41,456 nt of DNA from a virus. Within the stretch, counting starts at the first letter, position 1; each line of letters opens with the position of its first letter. Below, piece after piece: positions 27,385 to 36,076 of the stretch. Where the stretch lies: IMG/VR virus record IMGVR_UViG_3300024264_002579, positions 1 through 41,456 of that record; one strand, given 5' to 3'. The notes beneath the pieces were generated by a model. It was not told the origin of the DNA. It searched no databases and was given only the letters and a program-made list of their open reading frames with translations. The translations under genes were made by a program, and so were the position numbers.

Positions 27385-28107
27385 TTATCCGATATTTCTT
27401 TCGTGATCTAACCATACACTTTTTAATTTATTTAAATTTCGTACATCTTTTACGAATTGATCAATTCCGTCAGGAAGACCTAAGCCACTGCCACCTGGAA
27501 CATTTTTCATAGCGGAGGGTATCTGTGACAAATATCGAGTATATGTTATAGTCACGGTTGTATCTACAATACCGTTATTTTCGTTCGAAAAATCTTGTTG
27601 ATTTATAGTCACAGGAAAAGCATCTATTAATGAAACGCCAAATAAAGGAGATCCCTCTGTTGAAAATGCAGTTATTGTCATATCTTTTGCGTATGATTTT
27701 TTAAAGTTAAGTTCTCCTTCATCTTGATCTACTTGTGTATTTTGCCAAGTTTGAAAATATTTTCTTATTGGAAAATCATTTGGTTCATAAAAAGAAAGTG
27801 TTACATCTGATTGAGCATAACCATAAGTAATTTTCTCTTGTTTCATTCCTATTACCCGCTCTGATGTTAGCATTTGATTCATAGGTAAAGAACAGGATCT
27901 GCATAAAAAATGTAAGGTATCTCGAGCTGGCAGACCCTGAGCCACTGCAGCAACTCGCGATTCATTGCTTGGAGGTTGAAATTTGTTGTGGTCATCTTCT
28001 ATGGTTCTACCTGCAGGCAAACCTATCACAAATTTATTTGATCTTGCTAGGCCTTTTCCGATCTGACCTTTAAAAGCATCAATATTAAATATACGACTAT
28101 TACCCAT
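27385..28107 (-). CDS. gp54: Baseplate tail-tube initiator, gp54-like (gp19 tube fold)
   Basis: 240 aa. Tube-protein features: ARDTLHFLCRSCSLPMNQML, ITYGYAQSDVTLSFYEPNDF and TEGSPLFGVSLIDAFPVTIN, the beta-rich pattern of gp19/gp54-type tube subunits in marine T4-like phages. It should cap the baseplate and nucleate gp19 tube polymerisation. A minor tube protein is the alternative. T4 gp54 is longer (320 aa). Overlaps the upstream gene by 8 nt. Confidence 0.62.
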   Translation of the reverse strand: MGNSRIFNIDAFKGQIGKGLARSNKFVIGLPAGRTIEDDHNKFQPPSNESRVAAVAQGLPARDTLHFLCRSCSLPMNQMLTSERVIGMKQEKITYGYAQSDVTLSFYEPNDFPIRKYFQTWQNTQVDQDEGELNFKKSYAKDMTITAFSTEGSPLFGVSLIDAFPVTINQQDFSNENNGIVDTTVTITYTRYLSQIPSAMKNVPGGSGLGLPDGIDQFVKDVRNLNKLKSVWLDHERNIG

Positions 28108-28687
28108 TTATGATCTTCCTCGAATTTTGATATACTTCTCGACCAGATGCTTTATTCCAGGATGCAGTTGGAAGAAATGTAGCTATCTCCCACTCAGGTG
28201 CATGCACAGTTGCAAGTCTACTTTTCAAATGTTTCTTTAAATAATGTTTAATAGTAGGTTTGTAGTATTTCATATTTGTTGCGGCTTTGACTGTTCGATA
28301 TGTAACATTAAAATCATCTTGCCCTGCATTTTCCATTAGAGCATCAAGAAATTTAGCTCGTAAAGTAGGTGGCAAATAATGAAGATTCATTCCTAAAAAG
28401 CCTCCCTTTGCTTTACCAATAATAATTACAAGCGGAAAGCTATCATAAAATGGCAATGTTTCTTTGTGCTTTGGATCATAGAAGAACATGCACATCTTAC
28501 CAATATCAGTATTATTAGTAAGAGTCAATTCATCTTCTTGCATTAATGTACCTTGTTTAATTCTACGAAACTCTTTTCCGCGCATAGAAGTAATTTTCTT
28601 GCGGAACCATTCACGCGATTCTTTAGAACGAGGTGTAATTCCCGCTCTAAAGGCTTCTAATTCTAGTGTTTTAAATATCTCTGTCAT
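28100..28687 (-). CDS. Conserved T4-like virion/assembly protein, possibly the gp2 equivalent
   Basis: 195 aa. Contains KMCMFFYDPKHKETLPFYDS, then FPLVII and GFLGMNLHYLPPTLRAKFLD, a strongly conserved block I recall from many T4-like phages near gp4; some annotations call it DNA end protector gp2, which sits next to gene 4 in T4. I cannot confirm that, so no symbol is given. Basic C-terminus. The start has no Shine-Dalgarno, and a TATAAATA lies 5 nt upstream, which is odd for a translated start. Confidence 0.6.
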   Translation of the reverse strand: MTEIFKTLELEAFRAGITPRSKESREWFRKKITSMRGKEFRRIKQGTLMQEDELTLTNNTDIGKMCMFFYDPKHKETLPFYDSFPLVIIIGKAKGGFLGMNLHYLPPTLRAKFLDALMENAGQDDFNVTYRTVKAATNMKYYKPTIKHYLKKHLKSRLATVHAPEWEIATFLPTASWNKASGREVYQNSRKIING

Positions 28688-28695
28688 GAATCTAT

Positions 28696-29193
28696 TTATA
28701 CTTTTTTCTTAGGTTTCTTCATTGAAGGAAGTGGTTTCATTTTTTTTGGAGGTTTTGGCATTATTCCCATTTGCTGTAGTGTATGCTCTGTCCATATCTG
28801 AAATTCCCATTTATGATCTGCTGCATACGATTTAGCGGCTTTCCATTTATTCATATTCTTTACATATGCTAGACCTTCTGTTATGTACCGTTTAGTTTTT
28901 TTACCTGGATTTTTTGGAGGGCGTGTCTGAACATCTGGTTTTATTTCAATTAATAATGTTTTTCCGTTCTTAAAAGTAACCTTAAGATCTACAAAGTATC
29001 TATGATATTTTTTATCTACTTCATAAAGATAAGGAACTACAACTTCTTCACTAGACCATGAGACTACATCAGTTTGTTCATCGCACCATCGAAAACAATG
29101 TCTTTCCCACATCGAGCGATATACGATTTTAGTATAATCTCCACGATATTTACGAGGATTTTTTGGATTAAATTTACCCGAGTATGTTTTCAT
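28696..29193 (-). CDS. gp4: Head completion protein gp4 (gp50/gp65), nuclease-like fold
   Basis: 165 aa. Close to T4 gp4: NPKNPRKYRGDYTKIVYRSM, then WERHCF, DVVSWSSEEVVVPY and HRYFVDLKVTFKNGKTLLIE followed by IKP. The D...E-x-K arrangement is that of TnsA/PD-(D/E)xK nucleases. In T4 gp4 completes the filled head before tail joining, probably acting at the DNA end or portal. The C-terminus is an unusual Pro/Lys-rich tail (PKPPKKMKPLPSMKKPKKKV). Preceded by a minus-strand late promoter. Confidence 0.85.
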   Translation of the reverse strand: MKTYSGKFNPKNPRKYRGDYTKIVYRSMWERHCFRWCDEQTDVVSWSSEEVVVPYLYEVDKKYHRYFVDLKVTFKNGKTLLIEIKPDVQTRPPKNPGKKTKRYITEGLAYVKNMNKWKAAKSYAADHKWEFQIWTEHTLQQMGIMPKPPKKMKPLPSMKKPKKKV

Positions 29194-29202
29194 GTTTTCC
29201 TA

Positions 29203-29210
29203 TATAAATA
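29203..29210 (+). promoter_or_regulatory. T4-type late promoter for the gp48 operon
   Basis: Exact TATAAATA on the plus strand, 39 nt before the gp48 ATG. Confidence 0.7.
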
Positions 29211-29230
29211 TAACTAGTAGAATTTAGCTT

Positions 29231-29238
29231 TATTTATA
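29231..29238 (-). promoter_or_regulatory. T4-type late promoter for the gp4-to-tape-measure block
   Basis: TATTTATA on plus, that is TATAAATA on minus, 37 nt before the gp4 ATG. It lies inside the 5' leader of gp48, so the two transcripts overlap at their 5' ends. Confidence 0.7.
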
Positions 29239-29249
29239 GGAAATTTCGT

Positions 29250-30386
29250 ATGGTATTTAACGTCGAAGATACAGCTGCTCGGCTCAGAGGAACAAGAACC
29301 AGGCTTATGGGCAGTCTCGATTTCGAAGCCCGTGCCGGGAGGCAAATGGGAGGTCTCGATTTCGAAGCTGAAGCCGATGTTGCAACTGCAAATGCAGTGA
29401 AAACAAGAAAAAGAAGATTTAAATTTCCTTTAGCAAATGAAAACGATTATAAAGCTTATATCTTATTTCAACCAATAATTACTACTCCTCCAGAGTTAGG
29501 TGAGTCAATGAAAGCTTTTGGTGAAATGTTTAAAAGCTTAGCAGATCTAACAATGAGAGCTGCAACTGGTGTTACTCCGACTGAAGCTCCAGTAGTGGAA
29601 AACTCTAGTCCGCACACGCAGGAAAATTTTCAATCAACTACTAATAATATTATGTCAAATGAAAAAAAAGAATTAGGAAAAAATAGCTGTAAAATGTATA
29701 TGCCTTCTAATATAACTTTTCAAGATGGCGTTAATTATTCTACAGCCGATCTTGGCTTTATGGGAGGTGCTGCTTCAGAAGCAATATCTAATGGCGGTGG
29801 ATTGTTAGAAGGTTTAGCTAGTGGTGGCTTATCTTCACTTGATAATTTTTATCAAGCATTAAAAGGTTCAGTTAGTCAAGATGCAGCAAGATTAGGAGCA
29901 ACACGTCTTGCTGGAGTAGCAGGTAAAAATGGTGCTATTGATGGTGCTGTTAGAGGATCATTAAGAACTTCACCTATTTCTAATATGACAATGTTATTTG
30001 ATAAACCTAATTTAAGAACATTTTCATTTAGTTTTAAAATGCAACCAGTTTCAAAAGAAGAGGCGTTTGAAATTGTTCAAATTGTAAAATTTTTTAGAAC
30101 TGAATTATATCCAGAAGCGTTTAATACCGATACTCTTGGAGGAATAAGTGTTCCATTTGGATATAGATTTCCAAATGAAATTCAAATCAGTATGCACTAC
30201 GGAGATAGAGGAAATAATAGAAACTTTATAAAATTCAAACCGTGTTATTTAACTAATTTTCAAGCAACTTTTAATGCTCCATCTGGATCTTTTTTCAAAG
30301 GTGGAGATTGGCAAGAAACGACCATATCTATGACATTACGAGAAAATGAATTGTTGAATAAAGATGATATACGGAAAGGATACTAA
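29250..30386 (+). CDS. gp48: Baseplate tail-tube cap gp48
   Basis: 378 aa (T4 364). Conserved features: RRFKFPLANENDYKAYILFQ near residue 50, CKMYMPSNITFQDGVNYSTA in the middle, and the C-terminal tube-like domain with LRTFSFSFKMQPVSKEEAFE, FPNEIQISMHYG and GDWQETTISMTLRENELLNK. gp48 sits on the baseplate dome and starts the tail tube with gp54. The N-terminus has an unusual duplicated G-x-LDFEA motif (about residues 22-39). The next gene follows without a gap. Confidence 0.82.
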   Translation: MVFNVEDTAARLRGTRTRLMGSLDFEARAGRQMGGLDFEAEADVATANAVKTRKRRFKFPLANENDYKAYILFQPIITTPPELGESMKAFGEMFKSLADLTMRAATGVTPTEAPVVENSSPHTQENFQSTTNNIMSNEKKELGKNSCKMYMPSNITFQDGVNYSTADLGFMGGAASEAISNGGGLLEGLASGGLSSLDNFYQALKGSVSQDAARLGATRLAGVAGKNGAIDGAVRGSLRTSPISNMTMLFDKPNLRTFSFSFKMQPVSKEEAFEIVQIVKFFRTELYPEAFNTDTLGGISVPFGYRFPNEIQISMHYGDRGNNRNFIKFKPCYLTNFQATFNAPSGSFFKGGDWQETTISMTLRENELLNKDDIRKGY

Positions 30387-31220
30387 ATGGGATATTTTGC
30401 TCCGTTTGAAAATGTACAATATAAATTTGGAGGTGCAGACAATGCACTTACAATTTTTCAAAATGTATCTGCATACGCAGATATTCTTGACACTTTTAAA
30501 GAGTCATTTCAGCATTATTTAACTTATACTGTTTTAGATGGAGATAGACCAGATGTAATATCTGCTAAATTATATGATGACCCAAAATATTACTGGACAT
30601 TTTATTTGATGAATGATCATGTTAGAAGACGTGGATGGCCTCTTGGGTATAATCAGCTATTAGAAAAAACTACAGCCGCATATCCTAATACTACTCTTGT
30701 TTTTAGAACTGATGATGATGGAGTACCGCATGTAGGACACCCTACAAGTAGTTCTGACTTAGTCAAAATATTTGGTGTAGGTAGTTTAGTAGAAGGTACC
30801 CAATCAGGCGCTACAGGTACAGTAATTCGAAAAAATTTAGATTTAGGTCAAATAGTTATTAGTAATTCTACCGGAAACTGGATAAACGGAGAAACAGTAA
30901 AGTTCGATAGAATAATACAAAATCCTCTTTCTTTGACCGATCCTGATTCAGTTGTACCATATCCTGATATTACTTTATTTGAAAATGCTAGATTAAAATC
31001 CTCATCTCTTGAAATTTATTCTGCTCATCATTACGAAAATGCTAATGGAGAGTGGGTAGATATTGATGTGGGAAGTGAAAATCAAAGTTCTCTTATAAAA
31101 GAAGTCACTCTATTTGAGCATCACACAGTTAAAAATGATGAGCTAAGAACTATTAAAGTATTAAAAGCTGGAGCAATTCGGGCAGTTCATAGAGCATTTA
31201 TAGAACATATGACTGGATAA
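30387..31220 (+). CDS. gp53: Baseplate wedge protein gp53
   Basis: 277 aa, starting directly after the gp48 stop. The N-terminal FAPFENVQYKFGGADNALTI and LSAKLYDDPKYYWTFYLMND-like stretch (here ISAKLYDDPKYYWTFYLMND) are typical of gp53, with RRRGWPLGYNQL following. In T4 (196 aa) it completes the wedge and links it to the hub. The extra length is a beta-rich insertion (about 125-175, GSLVEGTQSGATGTVIRKNL). Operon with the hub gene. Confidence 0.85.
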   Translation: MGYFAPFENVQYKFGGADNALTIFQNVSAYADILDTFKESFQHYLTYTVLDGDRPDVISAKLYDDPKYYWTFYLMNDHVRRRGWPLGYNQLLEKTTAAYPNTTLVFRTDDDGVPHVGHPTSSSDLVKIFGVGSLVEGTQSGATGTVIRKNLDLGQIVISNSTGNWINGETVKFDRIIQNPLSLTDPDSVVPYPDITLFENARLKSSSLEIYSAHHYENANGEWVDIDVGSENQSSLIKEVTLFEHHTVKNDELRTIKVLKAGAIRAVHRAFIEHMTG

Positions 31221-31227
31221 TTTTCAA

Positions 31228-32709
31228 ATGGCAGAAATTAGTAAATATAGCAATCCATACGAATATGTTATCGAAAGAGTTGTGATAACAGCAGACCGTT
31301 GGAATGAATGGGCTGCTGAAGGTTATGATATTAAAAATATGATAAACGAAATAAGTTTCTTTGAATCTTTAGAAAATCCGTTTTTAACCGCAAATTTAGC
31401 ATTTTTAGATAATGAAAATTTAGGAGATAGATTTCCATTTCAAGGAACTGAAAGAGTTGAAATAACAATTTTAGGCGGTGATGAATTAGATGATAATGGT
31501 AAAAACTTTATTACTAAACGTTTTATTGTAAATAAAGTAACGAACACTGGTAAAAGTAACGATAATAATGAAATTGTGTTACTACATTTAATAGAAGAAA
31601 GAGCTTATCAATCAAATTTAATGAGTGTAAATAAAATTTTTAAAGCCATCGAAAGTCGAGGAGGTTTTAATGCCGGCGGATTTTCTAGTACTGCTACTGA
31701 TATAATACAAAGTTTACTACGTGAATTAGATAGATATACTCATAGTGGAGCTGATTATTTTTTAAGTAATGAGTTATTATTTAATAAAAATAGAGAACCA
31801 GTTATAGACGGAACCTTAAAAGTTATTATTCCAAATATGGGTCCTTTAGCAGCAGCAAAATGGATATGTGATAGATGTGTGACAACGAATGGGTTTCCAT
31901 ATTATGTGTATGCTAGTATGGGTGATGATAAAATTAGATTTTTAGATTTAGAAACTATGTTAGAATTACCTTCTTTAAATAATCCAGGAACTGGGCTAGT
32001 TCCATACACATATTCTGAAGCTATAGCAGCCAAAGCACAAACTTTAAAACCTATTGAAAAATTATTTTTAATTAAAAGTCATGTGTATAAAGAAAATGAA
32101 AGTCAGAATATGTATAATATGCTAGGTCTGGGCCCTGCTACATATAATTTTATTGATACGTTTGAAGGCACTATTCATGTTAGAAAACATAATCCAGGAG
32201 AAATGTTTGCTAGAGCAAAAATGCTAGGTATTATGAATGAATTAGATATTCCGGTGTATGACGACAAAGCGGTTTTTGCAGGTAAAAATATTGGTCAATA
32301 TAATGCAGCTACTATAACAAATATTACTACTAGCCATTCTCAAAGTGGAATATCTAGTGGTTTACCAGATGATATTAGAGGTTATAACGAATGTGAAGAT
32401 GGAAACTTGCATAATTTAAAAGTAACAGCATTAGGATTAAGAACTTATGTACATAAGTCTGGATTAACTATTACAGTTCCAGGTAAAAATTTCTTAGCAA
32501 AAGACAAAAATATGTCTATAAGTAATAAAATATCTGTTGAATTTAAAAAGAATGCTATGCATCATAGAGCAGAAAATAATGAAGAGTTAGATATAAAAAA
32601 ATCTGGAGATTATATTATACACACTGCTAAACACACTTTTAGTCCGGCTGGAGATGGAGCATTTTCCACTACTTTAGGCCTAATTAAATTAGGTCATAGA
32701 AGAAGGTAA
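31228..32709 (+). CDS. Baseplate hub protein, probable gp27-type
   Basis: 493 aa. It begins YEYVIERVVITADRWNEWAA and has FESLENPFLTANLAFLDNEN and an ALGLRTYVHKSGLTITVPGK region near the C-terminus, consistent with the gp27/gpD-type hub fold of beta barrels. Position between gp53 and the gp5-like gene fits: gp27 trimers carry gp5 in T4. The sequence is too diverged for a certain call. No Shine-Dalgarno at good spacing; likely translation by coupling to gp53. Confidence 0.6.
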   Translation: MAEISKYSNPYEYVIERVVITADRWNEWAAEGYDIKNMINEISFFESLENPFLTANLAFLDNENLGDRFPFQGTERVEITILGGDELDDNGKNFITKRFIVNKVTNTGKSNDNNEIVLLHLIEERAYQSNLMSVNKIFKAIESRGGFNAGGFSSTATDIIQSLLRELDRYTHSGADYFLSNELLFNKNREPVIDGTLKVIIPNMGPLAAAKWICDRCVTTNGFPYYVYASMGDDKIRFLDLETMLELPSLNNPGTGLVPYTYSEAIAAKAQTLKPIEKLFLIKSHVYKENESQNMYNMLGLGPATYNFIDTFEGTIHVRKHNPGEMFARAKMLGIMNELDIPVYDDKAVFAGKNIGQYNAATITNITTSHSQSGISSGLPDDIRGYNECEDGNLHNLKVTALGLRTYVHKSGLTITVPGKNFLAKDKNMSISNKISVEFKKNAMHHRAENNEELDIKKSGDYIIHTAKHTFSPAGDGAFSTTLGLIKLGHRRR

Positions 32710-32716
32710 GATTTAA

Positions 32717-33826
32717 ATGAAAAGTTTATCGAGCGCATATTGGGGAGATGATCCAAGATTTTTTATTGGAAAAGTTAGAAGAAATGACGACCCCAAAAGA
32801 ATGGGAAGAGTTCAAGTTAGAATATTTGGTATTCATGATAATTTAGAAATTGCTGACGTTGATTTACCTTGGGCTCAAACTTTAATTCCAGTCACTTCTC
32901 CTGGAATATCAGGTGATGGTGAAAACAGTGTATTAGGCCGCGGTGCAATGGTGCATGGTATGTTTTTAGACGGAAAGTTATCACAAATACCTCTAGTCCT
33001 TGGAAGCTATATTACTAGACAACTACCGTCATATATTCAAGCAACCGATCCTTCTTTAGAAAATCAATTAGTTGATGGCGGTGAAAATGTTGCAGTTAGA
33101 TCTGAAGGAAAATATTCTAAAGGTGATGGAGTTTCAACTCAAGCGAATTCAGCTGAGATAGAAGCAATTGCTAAAGCTATGCCAGGAAATGGAACAGAAG
33201 AAAAACTATTTACTGCTTTAAGTAATTTTATGCAACCAGCTCAAGTCTGTGGATTCATGGGAAATATTAGAATAGAATCTGGACCAGGTGGTGGACGAGA
33301 TTATAGAGGAGTTTATACTGTAACAAAAGCATCAAAATCACACCAATATCAGAGTAGCTATGAAGGTCAATCAGTATTTTTTAAAAGCGGGCCATGGAAC
33401 GAAATAATTAATCCTGATGATGTTGGACTTCCTGCATTTGGTTTGTGTCAATGGAGGGGTCAACGTTGGGAAAATTTAATATTATTTTCTGAAAAATTGA
33501 ATTTACCGTGGCAAAGTTTGGATGCACAGGCCCGGTTTATATGGCACGAATGTACAGATAGCGGTCAATATAATGAGAAAAGTGCTTGGGGACATATAAA
33601 TTCATGTGGCAGTGATGTAGCAAATGCTGCTTATAGCGTGTGTAGATTCTTTGAAAGACCTTCGTTTAAGTTCATAAGATATGGTGGAGAATTTGGTTCA
33701 TGTCCATATACAGCTGGCGGCACGAGTAAAAATAGCGGTGGGCGAAGATATTGGTCAAAGTCTTTAAGAGAAAGAATTAAATGGGCTAAAGTTTATCATC
33801 GTAGATTTGTTAGTGGTAGTTCATAA
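32717..33826 (+). CDS. gp5: gp5-type OB-fold plus phage tail lysozyme (spike part 1)
   Basis: 369 aa. Residues about 10-110 form the gp5/VgrG OB-fold: FFIGKVRRNDDPKRMGRVQV, VDLPWAQTLIPVTSPGISG and PLVLGSYI. After a linker, residues about 150-350 resemble the phage tail lysozyme domain: CGFMGNIRIESGPGGGRDYR (catalytic Glu in the N-I-x-x-E-S-G motif), then AFGLCQWRGQRWENLI and later ARFIWHECTDSG. It cleaves peptidoglycan during injection. The beta-helix that follows lysozyme in T4 gp5 is missing here and lies in the gene at 36073. Confidence 0.78.
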   Translation: MKSLSSAYWGDDPRFFIGKVRRNDDPKRMGRVQVRIFGIHDNLEIADVDLPWAQTLIPVTSPGISGDGENSVLGRGAMVHGMFLDGKLSQIPLVLGSYITRQLPSYIQATDPSLENQLVDGGENVAVRSEGKYSKGDGVSTQANSAEIEAIAKAMPGNGTEEKLFTALSNFMQPAQVCGFMGNIRIESGPGGGRDYRGVYTVTKASKSHQYQSSYEGQSVFFKSGPWNEIINPDDVGLPAFGLCQWRGQRWENLILFSEKLNLPWQSLDAQARFIWHECTDSGQYNEKSAWGHINSCGSDVANAAYSVCRFFERPSFKFIRYGGEFGSCPYTAGGTSKNSGGRRYWSKSLRERIKWAKVYHRRFVSGSS

Positions 33827-33838
33827 GGAGAGCTGATT

Positions 33839-36076
33839 GTGGATATTAAGAATTTAAATTCAAAACTAAATAACGTAAGAGGTACTTTAGATTTCGAAAA
33901 TTTGACTTCAAAAGTAGACATCGTTGGTAAAGGCCTTAAATCGCTAAGTGATACTAAAATGCTATTAAATAAAGTTGGAAATAGTATTAACGGAATTAAA
34001 TCAGTTACTGAATCTTTACCTGAAGCTAAAGAAAGTATAGCTAATCTTATTGCTGTAGCTCCTATTGTAGAACTAACAAATAAAATGCCAGGTCTTGAAG
34101 ATAAGATGAATAAGTCTTTAACTGCAGCAGAAGCTGAAATTGTTCAGCAAATGAGCGCACGACCTTGGACAAATCCTGATACTGGATTTGTTGGTATTCC
34201 AAAAACAGAAAATGCAGATATAAGAGCTGGTATTAAGAAAGCTAATAAATTACTTGGAACGCCAGCTTCTATTCAATCAAATATCAATAAGGTTACAGGA
34301 TCACTTCCAAAATTTGACGACATAATGAAGGGTATTGTTCCAACTGAATTGCTTAGTGCTGCAAAAGATAGTCTTGATAAGGTAGCTAAATTAGAAGCCT
34401 TAGCAGATGGGCTTGGAACAAATTTAACAGGCAATTTGAATAGATTAACATCAATTCCTACACAACTAAAGGGTCTAACTAGTGGTCTAGGCGGAATATC
34501 TTCTGCTTTGAATGTAGATTTAGATATATCAATAAAAGGTGTAGATCAAATTTTAAAGACTGTTACTGATGTTGACAATAGTATAAATGCGAAACTTGGA
34601 GTAATTCAAAATGCAAAACTATCTGCAGAAAATCATATAAAAAGAGGTATTCAAGATTTAGCTGGTTCGGTTTTATCAATTGAAAACACGATTCAATCCG
34701 TAAAAGATCTAAAAGAAGAAAATTTTACAAAAGTTATTAACGATATCAATAAAGCATCTATAATCAAAAGCGCTACAGATGGTAAAATTGTACCGTGGAA
34801 AAATCCTAATACCGGTGAAGTTACAACTTTTGGTTCTAATATTGTTCCATATGTAAATCCAGATACTGGTCAAATTACTATTCCAGGAATGGATCCTGCA
34901 CAGTCAAGAGCTATTATTGAATCACAATTAGGAATATCTATTAGTGATATAGAAAACAAAGTTAATAGTCTTACAACAGATCTTTCTACCAATGTAGAAA
35001 CTGATGATAATGATGCTCCTCCGTTGTCAGCACCGCAAAGTGATATAGGACAAGCAGCTTCGAATTGGGATGGAAATAAAACAACTATATCTGATAATTC
35101 TAGAAAAGTTGAAAATCCAGGTGAATATGCATTTACTCGAGTGAATACATACGACGAATTAGTGGCTGAATTTAATAGTGTTAAAAGAGAAATTACAGAA
35201 ATGATTGTTCATTGGTCTAGTCATTTTTTAGATCAGGCACATGCCGGAGCAGCGGAAGTTCATGCTAGATCAATAGCATTAAATCATCAAGGATGCTCCT
35301 ATCATTATATCATAAAAAAGAATGGACAAATAGAAAGAGGACGGCCGGTATATATAGAAGGAGAACACGCTCCGGGTCACGATAAATACAGCATTGGTAT
35401 TGCATTTATAGGAGGATTGAATTCATATTCCTCAGAAAAAAAAGAGAACTGGGTGTATGGAAGAGAATCGTTGACATCATCACAATATATTTCATTTGAT
35501 ATGATGTGTAAAGCATTTTATACTATTTGGCCAGGTTGCAGTATATTCGGTCATAACGAATTGCAAGATCAAGAATTAGATCCTGGATTCGATGTAGGTA
35601 GTTATTTAAAAAATAGATATAAGAAAACTAATCAAACAGATCCTAGTCTTCCAGCAATGGATCAGGATGCTTTAGTTGGAGAATCGCCTATGGCATCAGA
35701 TGCTCTGACACAGTATAATGCTCCAAATGTTATTCCTACACCGGCGCCAGCGGTCTCACCGAATGTAGTAGATAAAGAACAAGTAAAAACCGCGATACCT
35801 CTTCCAGAAAAAATTCCAGTTGCAGTTCATGGATATGATGAAATTGTAAGTCTTCTTAATGACAAAAAATTAAAAGCCGGAGACGTTATAAAATCGTTTG
35901 ATGTTATTCCAGATGAGGTATTGAGAGTCGGTGTAAATAATCAAAGTGTAGGAGATTATTTAAAACAGGGCTTAAATCTTGAAGACGCTACTAATGCTGC
36001 TACTGAAATTAAAGATAAAGCTGGAAAAGTAATTGAGACTGTAGATGACTTTAAATTTTGGGGGAGCGGCGCATGA
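33839..36076 (+). CDS. Baseplate protein with N-acetylmuramoyl-L-alanine amidase domain (spike part 2)
   Basis: 745 aa, GTG start after AAGGAGAGC. Residues 1-400 are helical, with repeated W/Y-x-N-P-[DN]-T-G turns (about 110, 318, 340). Residues about 440-595 are a T7-lysozyme/PGRP-type amidase: EMIVHWSS (H458), YHYIIKKNGQIERGRPVYIE, EHAPGHDKYSIGIAFIGG, FGHNELQ (H572) and LDPGFDV (D581). These supply the zinc ligands H, H and D in place of T7's Cys. The C-terminus has a Pro-rich linker and a small helical end. It overlaps the beta-helix gene by 4 nt, so it belongs to the spike/hub complex and cleaves a different peptidoglycan bond than the lysozyme. Confidence 0.78.
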   Translation: MDIKNLNSKLNNVRGTLDFENLTSKVDIVGKGLKSLSDTKMLLNKVGNSINGIKSVTESLPEAKESIANLIAVAPIVELTNKMPGLEDKMNKSLTAAEAEIVQQMSARPWTNPDTGFVGIPKTENADIRAGIKKANKLLGTPASIQSNINKVTGSLPKFDDIMKGIVPTELLSAAKDSLDKVAKLEALADGLGTNLTGNLNRLTSIPTQLKGLTSGLGGISSALNVDLDISIKGVDQILKTVTDVDNSINAKLGVIQNAKLSAENHIKRGIQDLAGSVLSIENTIQSVKDLKEENFTKVINDINKASIIKSATDGKIVPWKNPNTGEVTTFGSNIVPYVNPDTGQITIPGMDPAQSRAIIESQLGISISDIENKVNSLTTDLSTNVETDDNDAPPLSAPQSDIGQAASNWDGNKTTISDNSRKVENPGEYAFTRVNTYDELVAEFNSVKREITEMIVHWSSHFLDQAHAGAAEVHARSIALNHQGCSYHYIIKKNGQIERGRPVYIEGEHAPGHDKYSIGIAFIGGLNSYSSEKKENWVYGRESLTSSQYISFDMMCKAFYTIWPGCSIFGHNELQDQELDPGFDVGSYLKNRYKKTNQTDPSLPAMDQDALVGESPMASDALTQYNAPNVIPTPAPAVSPNVVDKEQVKTAIPLPEKIPVAVHGYDEIVSLLNDKKLKAGDVIKSFDVIPDEVLRVGVNNQSVGDYLKQGLNLEDATNAATEIKDKAGKVIETVDDFKFWGSGA

